A stretch of DNA of 64,000 bases from Glyphotaelius pellucidus (taxonomy: Eukaryota > Arthropoda > Insecta > Trichoptera > Limnephilidae), in the NCBI GenBank assembly GCA_936435175.1, contig OW386537.1:12309537-12373536 (forward strand), given 5' to 3'. The notes under the pieces were generated by a model. It was not told the DNA's origin and did no database searches. It was given only the letters and a program-made list of their open reading frames with translations. Below are positions 1-10,699 of the stretch, in pieces (within the stretch, counting starts at the first letter, position 1; each line of letters begins with the position of its first letter). The translations under genes were made by a program, and so were the position numbers.

Positions 1-629
1 AAAGGATTTTTCGAAATTCGCATTATTTTAAAAGTTATAACCATTTTAATGTCGCGGGTTTAGGCGGAATCCAACCAAAATCTGAATAGAACAAAATTTT
101 AAACCCATTTTTCTCCAAACCACTTTTTTCGAGGCGGTTGACATATATCTCAAGTTCTATTAAAGCAATTTATTTGAAAATTGGTGTGAGCCTTCTCTAC
201 ACATTCCTCTATAGCGGGAATTAGAACCATGAAAAAATTTCAATTTTTACTATTTTTAAAAAATTTGCAAAGTCAAAAAAACTGGTACAAAAACGTCTTT
301 TTTATTTCAAACAGTCGCCATTTTGCGAAAATTTTTTTTTTTACTTTTCCTTAGTTCGGGCCATAGCCGCATTTGTTTGGATTAAGAATTGATTTTTTTT
401 TAGATTACTGGGAGGGTTGCAATCGTGTCAACCAGGGCGCGCCATTTTTTTGAGACCCCCCACTTCAACACCCTGTAACTTTCTGAAATTTAAATTTTTT
501 TATTGGATTCTTTAATGTTTAATAAATATTGCACAAAATAAAAATTGGTAAAAATATTATTGTTTTTTTGTTGTTGCACATGAAAAAAACACCTACAATT
601 CATGCCTCTAGACTAGAATACCCCCTTAA
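1..629. mobile_element. TTAA-flanked TIR element, copy 1 (left end outside window)
   Basis: This stretch matches 62152-62893 over its whole length in the same orientation, with scattered substitutions. Its right end is the inverted form of the terminal repeat seen in copy 2 (AGACTAGAATACCCCC at 610-625), followed by TTAA at 626-629. The left terminus lies before base 1. No reading frame of note is present, so it is non-autonomous. A TTAA target duplication suits piggyBac-like or Sola3-like DNA transposons; the superfamily is an inference. Confidence 0.75.
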
Positions 630-1063
630 ATTATTCTTCTATGGTGATTTGAACCTCTAAAATAAAAATAAACCAAAACTATGCAAAAAAAAAAAAATGT
701 TGTTTATGTTAATTGTGTTGTGTTTATTGTCCGTGTTTATGTATTCTTTATTTGCTATTTTATTTTTATGAAATCTCTTCCTGTTGACTTGATCCAGTTT
801 TTTTTATTTGTTTTTGAGTGCTAGATTGTTTATATTGTGTTTTAATTGCGACAGGAATTATATTATACGATTTTGTTCCTAAGTAGTAAGTAGTAGTGTG
901 TCCTTTGTCCAAAAGTAGTTTTCATCGCAGATATTAATATGTTATACGAGCATTGCGTACTGATTGTTCTATTTGTGCGTGTGGAGTTCTGTGGTTTATT
1001 TTTTGTGTGTGTGCTTTAATAGTTTTATGTCTTTAATTTAATAGCATATGCAAATAGTTGTTT
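630..1063. other. AT-rich spacer
   Basis: T-rich sequence with short A and T runs. I see no coding similarity, repeat match or structured element in it. Confidence 0.5.
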
Positions 1064-1424
1064 TTTTACATGAGCTCGACACAGGAAAATTTTTTCTCAA
1101 GTCCTATGTCATCTTTGGGGATGCTGTGTAGAGGGTCTTTTCATGGAAAGGGAGTTTTGGGAAGGAAAAAGGTATGAGGAATGGGTAGGAATCTGATGGT
1201 CAACGTGTCCTGGCGTGAAATATGTACAAATCCATCCCTCCCACTGCGGTGTAAGGCGATGTGCGAGAGAGTTTGGTTGAAGAGGTCAAAAGGTCTGCCG
1301 CCACGCAGTAGGTGGGCAAATGCATCCGCTGCCAAGACCTAATCAAACCTCACCCAACCCGGGGCGAGGTTTTTCTAGATTGAACCTTGCTAACGTAGCG
1401 AACCACTTGGGGCGACCTATAGCA
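1064..1424 (-). repeat. Family B (SINE-like retroposon), near full copy
   Basis: The reverse complement matches the family-B copies at 11.24, 20.64, 50.74 and 61.39 kb. It holds the block corresponding to 'gcgaccacttggtt' near 1400, the segment around the Ser/His-rich reading at 1141-1335, the pyrimidine-rich 'cttcct..ccctaaaa' block, and the 3' tail ending in 'gagctcatgt' plus an A run (seen as T7 near 1062-1068). The 64-codon open frame inside is part of the repeat and not an independent gene. Confidence 0.65.
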
Positions 1425-1816
1425 TAACATATTTTACAGTGCCTCCCCATGTTAATATTCCATACTCAATTATAGATTTGTTAAGTGCAGATTTTTGATT
1501 TATTTCAAACAGTAAATTTTTCTAACATTTTTAAAAATGTGTATTGTTTTGAGTAGTAATTGAAAAAATCTAGAATTATCTACGTTCTACTTGAGATGGG
1601 AAACCTAAATGAGAAATTAAATTGCATATATATTTTCATCATCAGATATTGAGCCCGCGACTACTGGACGAAGAATCAAAAACCTTTCTCTTTTGCTACT
1701 CTCCAAGTACGAGCGATCAAAAATTTAAAAGATTAGTCCTACCAATGTTATAAACATTAATTAAAATGAACACGTGAATATTTTCACGGTTGTATTACGC
1801 CAATTATATCGAGGAA
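1425..1816. other. Unassigned spacer
   Basis: No gene, repeat match or RNA gene recognised. Confidence 0.45.
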
Positions 1817-1945
1817 TGTAACCCCCTGCGCAGCCCGTCTCCGCCGGTAGGTTGCACGGCTAATGGCGCCACAGCCTCCTCTCCTCCGACTTCCGGCGCC
1901 ACGAAAAGTATCACATCCGGTTATGTAGCTGAGTCCATTCTCCAG

Positions 1946-1979
1946 TATAAATAATTGGGACCGTTATTTAGCCATCAGT
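1946..1979 (+). promoter_or_regulatory. Candidate RNA polymerase II core promoter (TATA + initiator)
   Basis: TATAAATA at 1946-1953 is followed by an arthropod-type initiator TCAGT at 1975-1979, with the putative +1 A at 1977, that is 31 bp from the first T of the TATA box. This is the classical spacing. A locally GC-rich block with CpGs (about 1820-1910) sits just upstream and begins with TGTAAC, so the whole of 1817-2110 could be a solo LTR. I found no matching 3' end or target duplication to prove that. No convincing coding exon follows. Confidence 0.35.
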
Positions 1980-2175
1980 ATTATGTAGGTACTCATTAAA
2001 ATTAACATGTCGACATTTAGATACCTTCCTGTACCTACATCCATATCAACAAACTTCTACGTAATTAATTAATTTATTTTAAATAACTAATTAACTCTTC
2101 AATTTTCACAATCAACGTCACGAATCCAAGCATGTATTTTTACGAGACCGTAGAGTGGCGCCAGTCTAATAATTT

Positions 2176-2311
2176 CAGAGTGGTAGATACTTTTAGTATC
2201 ACCCTGGTGAGGACCAACATTCAGAATCGAAATGTTGATAGAAATGGCTTTAACTGTTTTAGGTGACAAGATGTTCTGGTGCCAAGAACTTCTCTATCTT
2301 CCTTTATCCCT
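2176..2311 (+). repeat. SINE-A relic (body segment)
   Basis: Diverged copy of the SINE-A body: the 'gtagatac...agtatcaccctggtg' block, 'attcagaatcgaaatgttg' and 'aatggctttaac' occur in the same order and spacing as in full copies. Head and tail are missing. Confidence 0.5.
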
Positions 2312-2469
2312 TATATCTGATCATACTTCGACAACTTACCCCCGATTGACAAATTCTTACCACGAAATCTTAATTTGAAAATTTACCAACATTTTCAGAT
2401 ATTCCACTTTTTCCTACTTTTCCCTTGAGCTAGGGAAATTTCCCTAGACATACTATCATGACTGGGCCC

Positions 2470-2750
2470 TTTTTTATATGAAATACCGCACAAGAGTCCC
2501 AACTCTCCCCGTCTGGAGCCAGTGAGACTATGGCATCCCCAATTGGGGTATGGGTTGTGAGGCTGAAGGTAGTGGGGAGGGGAAGGAGATAGGGAAGAGG
2601 AAGGTGGGGAAGTACCTGGCTATTCAGATCTGGTCAATAAACACGGCTAAAGCCATTTCAAGCAACGTTTCGATTCTGAATTGTGGTCTTTCACCAGGGC
2701 AATACTGATAGTATCTTCCACTCTGGAAGGTGCCGCAAATATACAATATA
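2470..2750 (-). mobile_element. SINE-A, minus orientation
   Basis: Reads backwards through the family consensus: T-run and 'atatgaaataccgcacaag' (3' end), 'gtctggagccagtgag', 'ggtagtggggaggggaagg', 'ctggctattcagatctggtc', 'gccatttcaagcaacgtttc', and 'cactctggaaggtgccgc' (body start). About 280 bp, close in sequence to the complete copies at 30.4 and 55.2 kb. Confidence 0.8.
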
Positions 2751-2883
2751 TGATACCCTACCCAATATCAAAGGTAATCATAATTTTATTAAATAAACGT
2801 TACATTTAAAAAATAGAATATTTTTCCCTACTCTCATAACTAATAAACTGAAACTGACATAGTGAAATAAAAATGGAGAACTT

Positions 2884-2956
2884 GGCGTCTTGCATTGAAA
2901 TGAACCCGCGATGTCTGAATGCGTAATCGACGCTTTGGACCACTCGGCTACAAAAT
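2884..2956 (-). repeat. tRNA-like block, possible SINE head
   Basis: On the minus strand this reads with an A-box-like 'tagccgagtggtcc' and a B-box-like 'gcgggttcat' at tRNA spacing, as in tRNA-derived SINE heads. It lies farther from the SINE-A body (2750) than heads do in other copies, so the link is uncertain. The acceptor stem is not convincing as a functional tRNA. Confidence 0.4.
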
Positions 2957-3764
2957 AGTTCTTTTTTCAATAGAATGTGTGAAATTTAAACGATACTAGT
3001 TTAAGTCCCTAGCTGAAGTTGTATAATTTCTTCGACTTTATGGGGTGGGAATAGGAATGGGGAGATATTTATAAATCTCACTCATTAGGTTATGTGCACA
3101 AAATTTCATCAATCTTGGAATAAAATTGTAGATCTGAATAAAAAACAAATCCACACCGGGACAGACACACGAAGTAAAAAAAGGAAACTGAGAGTTTTAT
3201 GTAATAACGTATTTTAAATTATCGCTGTAAAAAGTAAAAAGGAAAGAGGTTTTAACAGTTTTTTTTATATTAATAATTTTTTTCAATATATATTTTTTAT
3301 AGCCGATATCAAATTTCACAATCATAATCCTAACTCCCGAATCGGAACACGGATATACTCAAACATTCCGATAATACGCCATTAGAGTTACAATTCTCAT
3401 ACATAATGTGCGTTTCCGGATTCCATATGAATCACTTCAGGTACATAGATAAGTACACATGAGACATTAAATAATACCCTTCTGATCGTGCGCTGATCCA
3501 ATCTGATGTATTAAGTTAGTAACAAGGAAAGACCGCCATTACCGGTATTGTGGGTACGCACGGAGTACCAGTTGCAGACATGTGAACAAATACTGCGTCA
3601 AGTTGCTTCGGTGTAACTTGGCTCACCAGCAACAACTCTTGTTTAGCAACATTTGCAAGGTTTTGGATAGATGAGCGTTTTAGGGGAATGAAAAAATGTG
3701 TAACATAGGCCTAACAAAGGTTTAAAAAATTATATTTTAATGTTAATACTGGATGTCAACACAG
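2957..3764. other. Unassigned spacer
   Basis: No coding or RNA gene recognised. A short 'aaatttcatcaatc...ccacaccgggacagacacacg' stretch near 3110-3170 resembles interspersed-repeat 3' ends in style but has no second copy in this window. Confidence 0.4.
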
Positions 3765-3880
3765 AGGCCGTACTGTTGCCAACTGCTCGGAGCCAGTTTA
3801 ATTACAGCACCCCCCTTGAGTGTGTTATGGGGCTGAAGGGAGTGGGGAAGGAAAAGAGATGGGAGGAAGAAGGTTGAGAA
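3765..3880 (-). repeat. SINE-A relic
   Basis: Retains 'ccaactgctcggagccag', 'tatggggctgaagggagtgg' and 'aagagatgggagg' in the SINE-A order (minus orientation), strongly diverged. Confidence 0.5.
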
Positions 3881-5371
3881 GCAACAGGAAAAATAAGAAA
3901 AAGTAATAAAAATAATATTCCGTAAGATAAAAAATACGAAAGTGAAATTAAAACACAAGAATCAAAGATTTAAAAATACGGTGATCAGAAAGGCTATTCC
4001 CTAAAATTTGTGATAAGAGATCGTTCTCCCATGAGAAGTGCTGTCAGATTTGTGTGATTTCCTACATCTGTTAAATGAATAAATCATCATGCATACTTGC
4101 AGGAATTCGCGTTTAAAACAATTCAAACTAAAATACGTGACAGCTCACTGCTGAAATTTTGATGTCGGCCGACAGAAAAAAGCAAATTTTTTTTAGTACT
4201 TGCTTAATGTTATTAACATGAATCATTTTGAAGACCAAACTAACGATATAAACTACTTCATATCCCATTATGAAAAGGACGTTGCGTTCACCTAACAAAT
4301 TGACAGACTGCGCTAATTTCATAAGGCAAGAGCGCATTGTTCGAGATTTTTAGAGCTTCTGTACCCCCACTGATCAGTATCAGATTTTCAGTAGGAAACT
4401 CTGCTGTCATAGTACAGAAACAAAAATTAAATATATTATATTTATTATATAGTAGACATAAATAAATCTGTGTAAAGGAAGAAATATTCGAAAAGTCTAA
4501 CAAATTGCGAGAATGTTTTCAGCCTTTTTTAATAATCTATGTGAATTTATAGAAAGCCTAAAAGTTGCTAGAAATAGCTTTAACAGTGCTTGGTGACTAT
4601 CTTGGAAAGTACGAGTCTTCCTGTCAACACATATTGTGTATGTGATTACGGAGCCCCTTGCTCGACCGAGTCGAAATTGATAAAAGTCATCACGAGCTCG
4701 CGGGTTTGTGGTCGTTAAAGTTGATGAACCAGCGAAAAGTAAAGCGAAGGAAGAAGGAAAAAATAAGGTAAGTCGGGCATCCTTGACTTTTTTCCCATTT
4801 CTTTCCGCTTTGCGATGGTACCTCACGTGTACTTCCCCAATATTTGGTTAGAAAATATTAATTTCCACTATCCAATACGAAATACAAGATCAAACCAACT
4901 ATTCGACATCCCATATTAAAAAAAAATTACACACAGCATTAATTTCTAAGAAGGACGTGCACAAAATACAATAATATCTTTTCAGATGCTGATATTTTCC
5001 ATTTGTCCTCAGGTCAATTTCCTAAACGTACTAACCAAATTGTTAATAACGAACTCTCTACCCCTTTCTGTGTGTTATTTTCTCATTCTCATTATGTTGA
5101 TTTTTAATCATATTTATCCTCTTAGATGTGAAAATGTAATATTTTTAAATAGGTTCGTAATTTAAATTCACAGTATCTATTGTATAATTTCATAAATACA
5201 CATTTTTTTTAGTTAATTTTTTAATTTTTTATCCTTCTTCTACCACACGTTTTCTTTAAACATCTATGTTTTCATATATATTAGAATTTTTTCGGCAAAT
5301 TCGCTAGTTTATCCAACCATGTACAATGTAATTACTTTAATAAAATATGTTTAACTGTCCCTAATAAACTA
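3881..5371. other. AT-rich spacer with one SINE-A shred
   Basis: Nothing coding recognised. About 4565-4622 keeps a diverged plus-strand SINE-A body ('ttgctagaaatagctttaac...ttggtgact'). Open frames here (longest 109 codons, minus, 4497-4826) show no recognisable domain. Confidence 0.4.
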
Positions 5372-5542
5372 AAATAAAACTATCTGAAAAGCCAGATAGT
5401 TCCCAAGCTTGCTCTTCCCCACATCCTTCCCTTCTCCGCTCCCTTCAGCCTCACAACATATCCTAATTGGTGATGTCATAATCCCATTGGCTCCGGATAG
5501 TCGAGATCAGTTGGGACGCCTTGGCAGTGTTCATATAAAAAG
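5372..5542 (+). mobile_element. SINE-A, 3' half
   Basis: From 'tatctgaaaagccagatag' through the pyrimidine block, 'ttcagcctcacaacatatc', 'gatgtcataatccc', to 'gtgttcatataaaaag'. The 5' half and tRNA-like head are absent. Confidence 0.7.
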
Positions 5543-6057
5543 ATGCACTGGCATAAGTAATTTGAACAGTCTTGTCCATTGACCCGGGAAGATTGTATAG
5601 AATACATCATGTAAGAAAAATTGAAACATCATCGTATTACTAGAACGCGAATGATTTCTATAAAATTTGAATGTGGAACACATTACGTCATTCCTCAGGT
5701 GGTCATAGTGCGTATCATCTTACGGCGATCGTCTGTCCATCATTATACAATTTCTAATAGAATTCTTAGAAGTGGGTTAAATAATAATTATGCTCTATCC
5801 ATGTTAAAACAAAATTACTCCTTACACGCAAATGAAAACATCAAATGTTACGATATATTTTTTCCATGTTCATTATGTATATTTTCTAGTTATTCATATT
5901 ACTTAAGTACCTATCTATAAACTGTACAAATGTGTTAAGATGATAGAATTATTGAAGTTGTGTGCAATTTAATAAGGGCTTGGAATGGATGCAAATTTTC
6001 GAATTTCTAAAAAGAATTGGTTTGTCTTATCACTTCAATAGATTGGAATAGAATTAC

Positions 6058-6408
6058 AACGACCGTCACGGTCTAAGGGTAAGGCTCTTAACTTGAATAC
6101 CGGCGTGGGCAAATAAGTTTTATTTGATTAATTTGTGTGATTTCACAACTAATTCATTAAAACAAATGTAAAGTTGCGGCACGTTCCAGAATGGAAGATA
6201 CGCTCAGTATCGCCTTGGTGTAAGACCACCATTCAGGATTGAAACGTTGCTTGAAATAGCTTTAGCCGTGTTTGATGACCAGATCTGAATAGCCAGGTAC
6301 TTCCCCACCTTCCTGTTCCCCAACTTCTTTCCCTCCTCACTACCTTCAGCCTAACAACATACCCCAATTGGGATGCCACAGACTGAGACACTTGTGAGGT
6401 ATTCACAT
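6058..6408 (+). mobile_element. SINE-A, near full length
   Basis: Begins in a decayed tRNA-like head ('gtctaagggtaaggctc...ataccggcgtggg'), continues with 'gcggcacgttccagaatgg', 'agtatcgccttggtg', 'gaaacgttgcttgaaat', the pyrimidine-rich block, and ends 'gaggtattcacataaaaaaa'. The short deletion around 6370-6395 removes part of the 'gactccagacgggagcag' block. Confidence 0.8.
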
Positions 6409-6417
6409 AAAAAAATA

Positions 6418-6520
6418 ATGTTTAACGCTGTGCTTGAAATGGTTTAAGCCGTGTTTGGTGACCTATCTGGATAGCCAAGTATTTCCCAAACCACCTCTAT
6501 TCCATCTAATTCCCTTTCCC
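6418..6520 (+). repeat. Second partial SINE-A directly behind the first
   Basis: 'tgcttgaaatggtttaagcc', 'tgtttggtgacc' and 'tggatagccaagta' repeat the middle of the preceding SINE in the same orientation ten bases after its A-tail. Confidence 0.6.
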
Positions 6521-7560
6521 ATTTCCCACCAAATCATTAAGTTAACTATTTTGTACAATTATTGTGATACCGAATCTATTCGAAAGTTTTAAAAGTGATT
6601 AGAATTGTAATTCATTTTATTGTGTAATAATCGAATCTTAATAATATATGTACGTGCTCAACTTTTGACTTCAAATATTTGTACCGTAAACAAAATTACG
6701 TAAGATGCAAAGGGATAGGTTTTTGGTGGTTATAGAGTACGCGGGTTAGAATTTTATTTTGAAAAAGCTATTAAGGCGAAGCTTACTGAAAAATCACTAT
6801 TTAAGTTAATCTTTACTACAAATCGGTTTACTTTAAAAATACAAAAATATGCTTTTTAATTCATTGAAGCTTTTTCTACCGTTACCATTGAGTAGAATTA
6901 AAACAAAACTGTTAATTATTTTATAAAAATGTAAGCGTGAACCACTAAAAAAATATTTTTTTCATTAAATTAAATTAGTGATTGAGATAAGGGGAAGAAA
7001 TTTTGATTACGTCATCTAAAGATTTTATAATTTTAAAAGATTAGTACCTCTGGTTGCTGAATGCCAAAATCTATGAAAACTGTGATAAAAACCGTCCTTA
7101 CCATCAGCTAAGGAACCTTTAAATAACTTCCATCGAACACGGATACAGTCAAATTTAACCACTTAAAAGAAGATAAAACGTCATATTAATGCGTGTTGTT
7201 CAATAATTTATTGTTAAACTCGGCGAAGTCGGATAATAACTCATGAAAAGGTAGTTCATGCTGTTCTGCACTCGGTGCACTTAGAAAGTACTCTGTATTT
7301 TGCACTCATTATAAAATGAGGCGGATTGAGATTACGCAATTGGCTACTACTTCCACTTGACATCGAATACCCTTCTCCCGTGACCACAATAATTACTCCT
7401 TGACGAGTGCCAGTCGGAAGTAACGCGGGTCAAGTGTGTGTGTTGGAAAATTAACTCCCCGGGGAATTTTTTTATAAGAGTGGGGAAACTCTACTGAAAA
7501 ACATTCTACAGTGATATTCTAAGGTGTTTCGACTTATGTCGACAGAATAGCACTTAATCC
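6521..7560. other. AT-rich spacer
   Basis: No recognised gene or structured element. Confidence 0.4.
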
Positions 7561-7745
7561 CAAGCATGGGAACACCTCAGCACAGGTTCGCCTAGTGAGG
7601 TGTTCACAAAATACTGTTACGAACCTATTTACATACAATTACGGATCATTAACATTTTTTTCTTATTCTAAACTGATTATCTATGTAAACCAATGTAATA
7701 ATTTGTAAAGTGTATGTTCAAGAATAGAAATAAATAAATGATGGC
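7561..7745 (+). repeat. LINE 3' end: conserved hairpin and (AAATA)n tail
   Basis: A stem-loop 'gaacacctcag...ctgaggtgttc'-type (7570-7604, loop 'cacaggttcgcctagtg' region) is followed by about 130 bp of AT-rich sequence ending 'aataaataaatg'. The same hairpin core, cctcagcacagg plus cctagtgagg, recurs at 16.8, 26.3 and 31.87 kb, in the last case straight after LINE coding sequence. I take it as the 3' recognition end of a LINE family. Confidence 0.55.
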
Positions 7746-8162
7746 GATTTTCTTTAACGTTAACTGGTTTTGACAAAATGTATTGAGTGTTTTCGTAATT
7801 TTCGAAACACGCATTTTTTGGTTTAATGAAGGCATTTTCACACAGAGGTGAATAACCTAATTTTTACCTATTATTGATGCTCAAACGACTATTTTTGCAG
7901 TATCTAAGCATGTCTATAAACGTTTTGTCGATACACTTGTTTGATTGTTGTAAAGATTCTTGTGTATCACATATATAGCACAACCCGCCCCCCACACAGT
8001 AACACAGCGGCGGGTAGCACGAGTTCAGGCAAGTAGGAGGAAAGTCAAAACTATCGGTGAATTTCGCCAACATTTGCACAAAAATTTAATTCTGTCCATC
8101 GCCATCTTTAGTCACAACTTCTTTTCCTTTCCGAAACTCAGATAGATGAGCCTCTAGACTCC
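7746..8162. other. Unassigned spacer
   Basis: Nothing recognised. Confidence 0.4.
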
Positions 8163-8580
8163 TCCCATCTGGACTGCTCGGGCTTCATCCTCGTAGGCAA
8201 ATTCAGACCCAAAGGAGGTGTCTGTCTCTATAGCCGAACTGACGTCAACTGTGTGCGACTTTGAATCTGGAACACTCCAGATTCAACAAAATGTAGGTGC
8301 GCGATAATCTCGTCAGTAAGGCAAGATTCCACGCATGTCTAAACCGCTCCCCAAAACTAAGCAATTCGGAGGCATCCGAGTTTTCAAACATTTGAGCGAA
8401 ACTGTTGATGGTCTCTCATCCCGCTACCCTTCGGCCGAGTTTGTTATTCTGGGGGACTTCAATATTCATAACGAATCATGGTTGAAGTTCTTAGGGTCAA
8501 CGGACTCGGACTTTGCCAAGGATTTAAGCAACTGGTTCAGAAGCCTACAAGTCTCTTTTGTAAATTATTTTCCTCAGGGC
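8163..8580 (+). pseudogene. LINE endonuclease (EEP) domain relic
   Basis: Translation in shifting frames gives the apurinic-endonuclease-like N-terminal domain of a Jockey-type LINE. A first part (8167-8255) reads SGFILVGKFRPKGGVCLYSR and TDVNCVRL and then hits a stop. A second part (8380-8575) reads HLSETVDGLSSRYPSAEFVI then LGDFNIHNESWL, containing the conserved GDFN motif of this nuclease fold, then KDLSNWFRSLQVSFVNY. Frameshifts and stops between them show it is dead. No reverse transcriptase follows; the downstream side is occupied by a SINE-A copy. Confidence 0.7.
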
Positions 8581-8623
8581 CTCCCATGTTTTTTAAAATT
8601 GTTAATTGTTGTTAATCTCATAC

Positions 8624-8962
8624 TTTTTTTATGTGAATATGAGCCAATGAGACAAAAGAATCCCTAGTTGGGATATTTTGTTAGGATGAAGATAAGTGGA
8701 GGGGGGGGGGGGGGGGGAGGGATATATTAAGATCTAGTCACCAAATATGGTTAAAGCCATTTCAAGCAACGTTTCAAATCTGAACAGTGGTCTTACACGA
8801 GAGCGATACTGAGAGTATCTTCCATTCTGGAACGTGCCGCAAATACTCGTATACCTTATATATTTTAAATTTTAAATTGTGAAAAAAAATCAACGCCGGG
8901 ATTTGAACCCTCGACCTTCGGTTTGCTAGTGAGAGCCTTGCCCCTCGACCACGGAAATCAGT
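8624..8962 (-). mobile_element. SINE-A, near full length
   Basis: Minus-strand copy with A-tail (T7 at 8624-8630), body ('aagccatttcaagcaacg', 'attctggaacgtgccgc') and a tRNA-like head at about 8898-8960 with B box 'gggatttgaaccc' read on plus. The purine block of the SINE has expanded into a pure G run here. Confidence 0.8.
8701..8717 (+). repeat. G17 homopolymer
   Basis: Seventeen consecutive G residues inside a SINE-A copy, where related copies have a mixed G/A block (ggtagtggggaggggaagg). It lies on the complementary strand of the SINE and is either slippage expansion or an assembly artefact. Confidence 0.85.
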
Positions 8963-9726
8963 GTGTGGAGATAATGTGCAAAAAATAAATATGTATAATA
9001 TTAATTTAGGTAATCGATTGTAAACAATCATTACGGAGAGAATGGCGTCTGTGTTTCCTCCGTCATACAATTATTTATCTATTGCATACAATTGGTTATT
9101 AATTTCTTCAAGATCGGGGTGCGCTTTAACCAAAATACGGTTTTTTACGGTTTTTCCTGAAAATTACTCGACACAAACTGACACAGGATTCCCAAAGTAC
9201 AGATCCCAAGGGAAAACTCAAGGCATCTAAATGTGTTTTTATTTATTATTTATTAACGCCTTAGTGATAAATACAGTTGAAGTATTCGTTATTAAGAAAA
9301 CAACACATTTGTATATAATAAAATTGAGTGCAAATTTTCAAAATGCTAATACATACGATGATTAAAAATATTATATTATTATAAGCCTGAAATAGTAAGT
9401 AAGTGAAAGTACAACATTGAAAAGCAAATGTGTGCGTACACGCTTACAATATTAATCATGTGTATTACAAACCAATAAAACAGAATAAATAAAAATGTAG
9501 TTTACTCGTAAGTTTTAGAATTTAGAGAGTTGTAACAATAAAGTTCTCAAACTAAACGCAATATTCATGCACATTACATGCATGTACTATGTATGTAGTT
9601 ATACTAGTTGTAGGTGGATACATAATTACACTATTGTATTCCGCTAATAATAATTTATGGTTGTTCATTATAAAAATAGAATAATATCTCTTAATATTAA
9701 TCACGCTATTATTAAGTTCATCAAGT
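8963..9726. other. AT-rich spacer
   Basis: No gene or repeat recognised; several short A/T-rich hairpins near 9570-9620 look incidental. Confidence 0.4.
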
Positions 9727-9849
9727 ATTTTAGATTTTTATTATTTTTATTATTGTGACAGCTGTTTCTCCAGCAGATACACACATTTTGAAAATCGCCT
9801 TGTAAAACGAAACAGCTCTCACAATAATAATAATAAAAAAAACTAAAAT
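9727..9849. repeat. Short inverted-repeat element (MITE-like)
   Basis: Left arm 9727-9768 ending 'tattgtgacagctgtttc' pairs with right arm 9809-9849 beginning 'gaaacagctctcacaata'; about 40 bp per arm with few mismatches, spacer about 40 bp. Confidence 0.6.
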
Positions 9850-9964
9850 GCTTTTTGAACATAATAATATTATAAGATTTAATTTAAATTAAATTCTTAA
9901 AAAGTAAATGGAGTTCTGCGAATTAAGCACAAAAAATAAAATAATTTCACTTATCCTATGGATT

Positions 9965-10232
9965 TTTTTATTTATGGGAATACCGCACAAGAGTCCCAAC
10001 TGCTCCTAGTTTCAGTGAGACTATGGCATCCCTATGGGACTCTTGTGCGGTATTATTTATGTGAATACCGCACAAGAGTCCCAACTGCTTCTAGTTCCAG
10101 TGAGACTATGGCATCCCCAATTGGGGTATGTTGTGAGGATGAAGGTAGTGGGCAGGGGAATTGATGCGGAATAGGAAAGTAGGGTAGTATCTGGCTTTAC
10201 AGATCTGATCACAAAACTTAGCTAAAGCCATA
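9965..10232 (-). mobile_element. SINE-A with internal foldback rearrangement
   Basis: The 3'-terminal block AATACCGCACAAGAGTCCC occurs three times: direct at 9979-9997, inverted at 10036-10054, direct again at 10064-10082. The rest (10083-10232) follows the normal minus-strand body to 'ttagctaaagccat'. The head is absent. This looks like a duplicated and inverted 3' end, or a SINE inserted next to another SINE's 3' end. Confidence 0.7.
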
Positions 10233-10261
10233 AATTCACAATGTTTTTTTAAATGATATTT

Positions 10262-10699
10262 AAGGTGATTGTCAAAAGAATTCGTGTTCTACTCTTTCAT
10301 AGATGGCGCGCGTACAATTATTTTACGAAAAAACGCTTTTTAGAAGTTATGCTATAAAATTTTAAGAATAATTAATTGTTTGCGCCCGTACATAAGCAAT
10401 ATGAATACGAATAAATAGTTTTGCCAATAAAAAACTCAAATATTTTAAGAGAGGCTGACAAATACAATATTGGATTAAATCACCGATGCAATATTGTATT
10501 TGTCAGCCTCTCTTGAAAGATTTCACTTTTTTTATTGACAAAACTATTTATTCATATTCATATTGCGTATGTACGGGCGCGAACAATTAATTATTCTTAA
10601 TATTTTATAGCATAACTTCTAAAAAGCGTTTTTTCATAAAATATTATTCGCACGCCATCTATAAAATAGTAGAATACGAATTCTTTTGACAATCACCTT
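10262..10699. repeat. Large near-perfect inverted repeat (foldback)
   Basis: The arm 10262-10472 and the arm 10489-10699 are reverse complements over about 210 bp with a few differences (for instance 'ctgacaaatacaatattg' against 'caatattgtatttgtcag'), separated by a 16-bp loop. The outer edges read AAGGTGATTGTC and GACAATCACCTT, near TTAA on both sides. Confidence 0.85.

Noticed and set aside
1817..2110. Definite LTR retrotransposon
   Set aside because: No second LTR, primer-binding site beside an end, target duplication or gag-pol coding was found, so only a candidate promoter is listed.
8774..9070. 98-codon frame on the minus strand
   Set aside because: Runs through the SINE-A head and body; no protein family seen.
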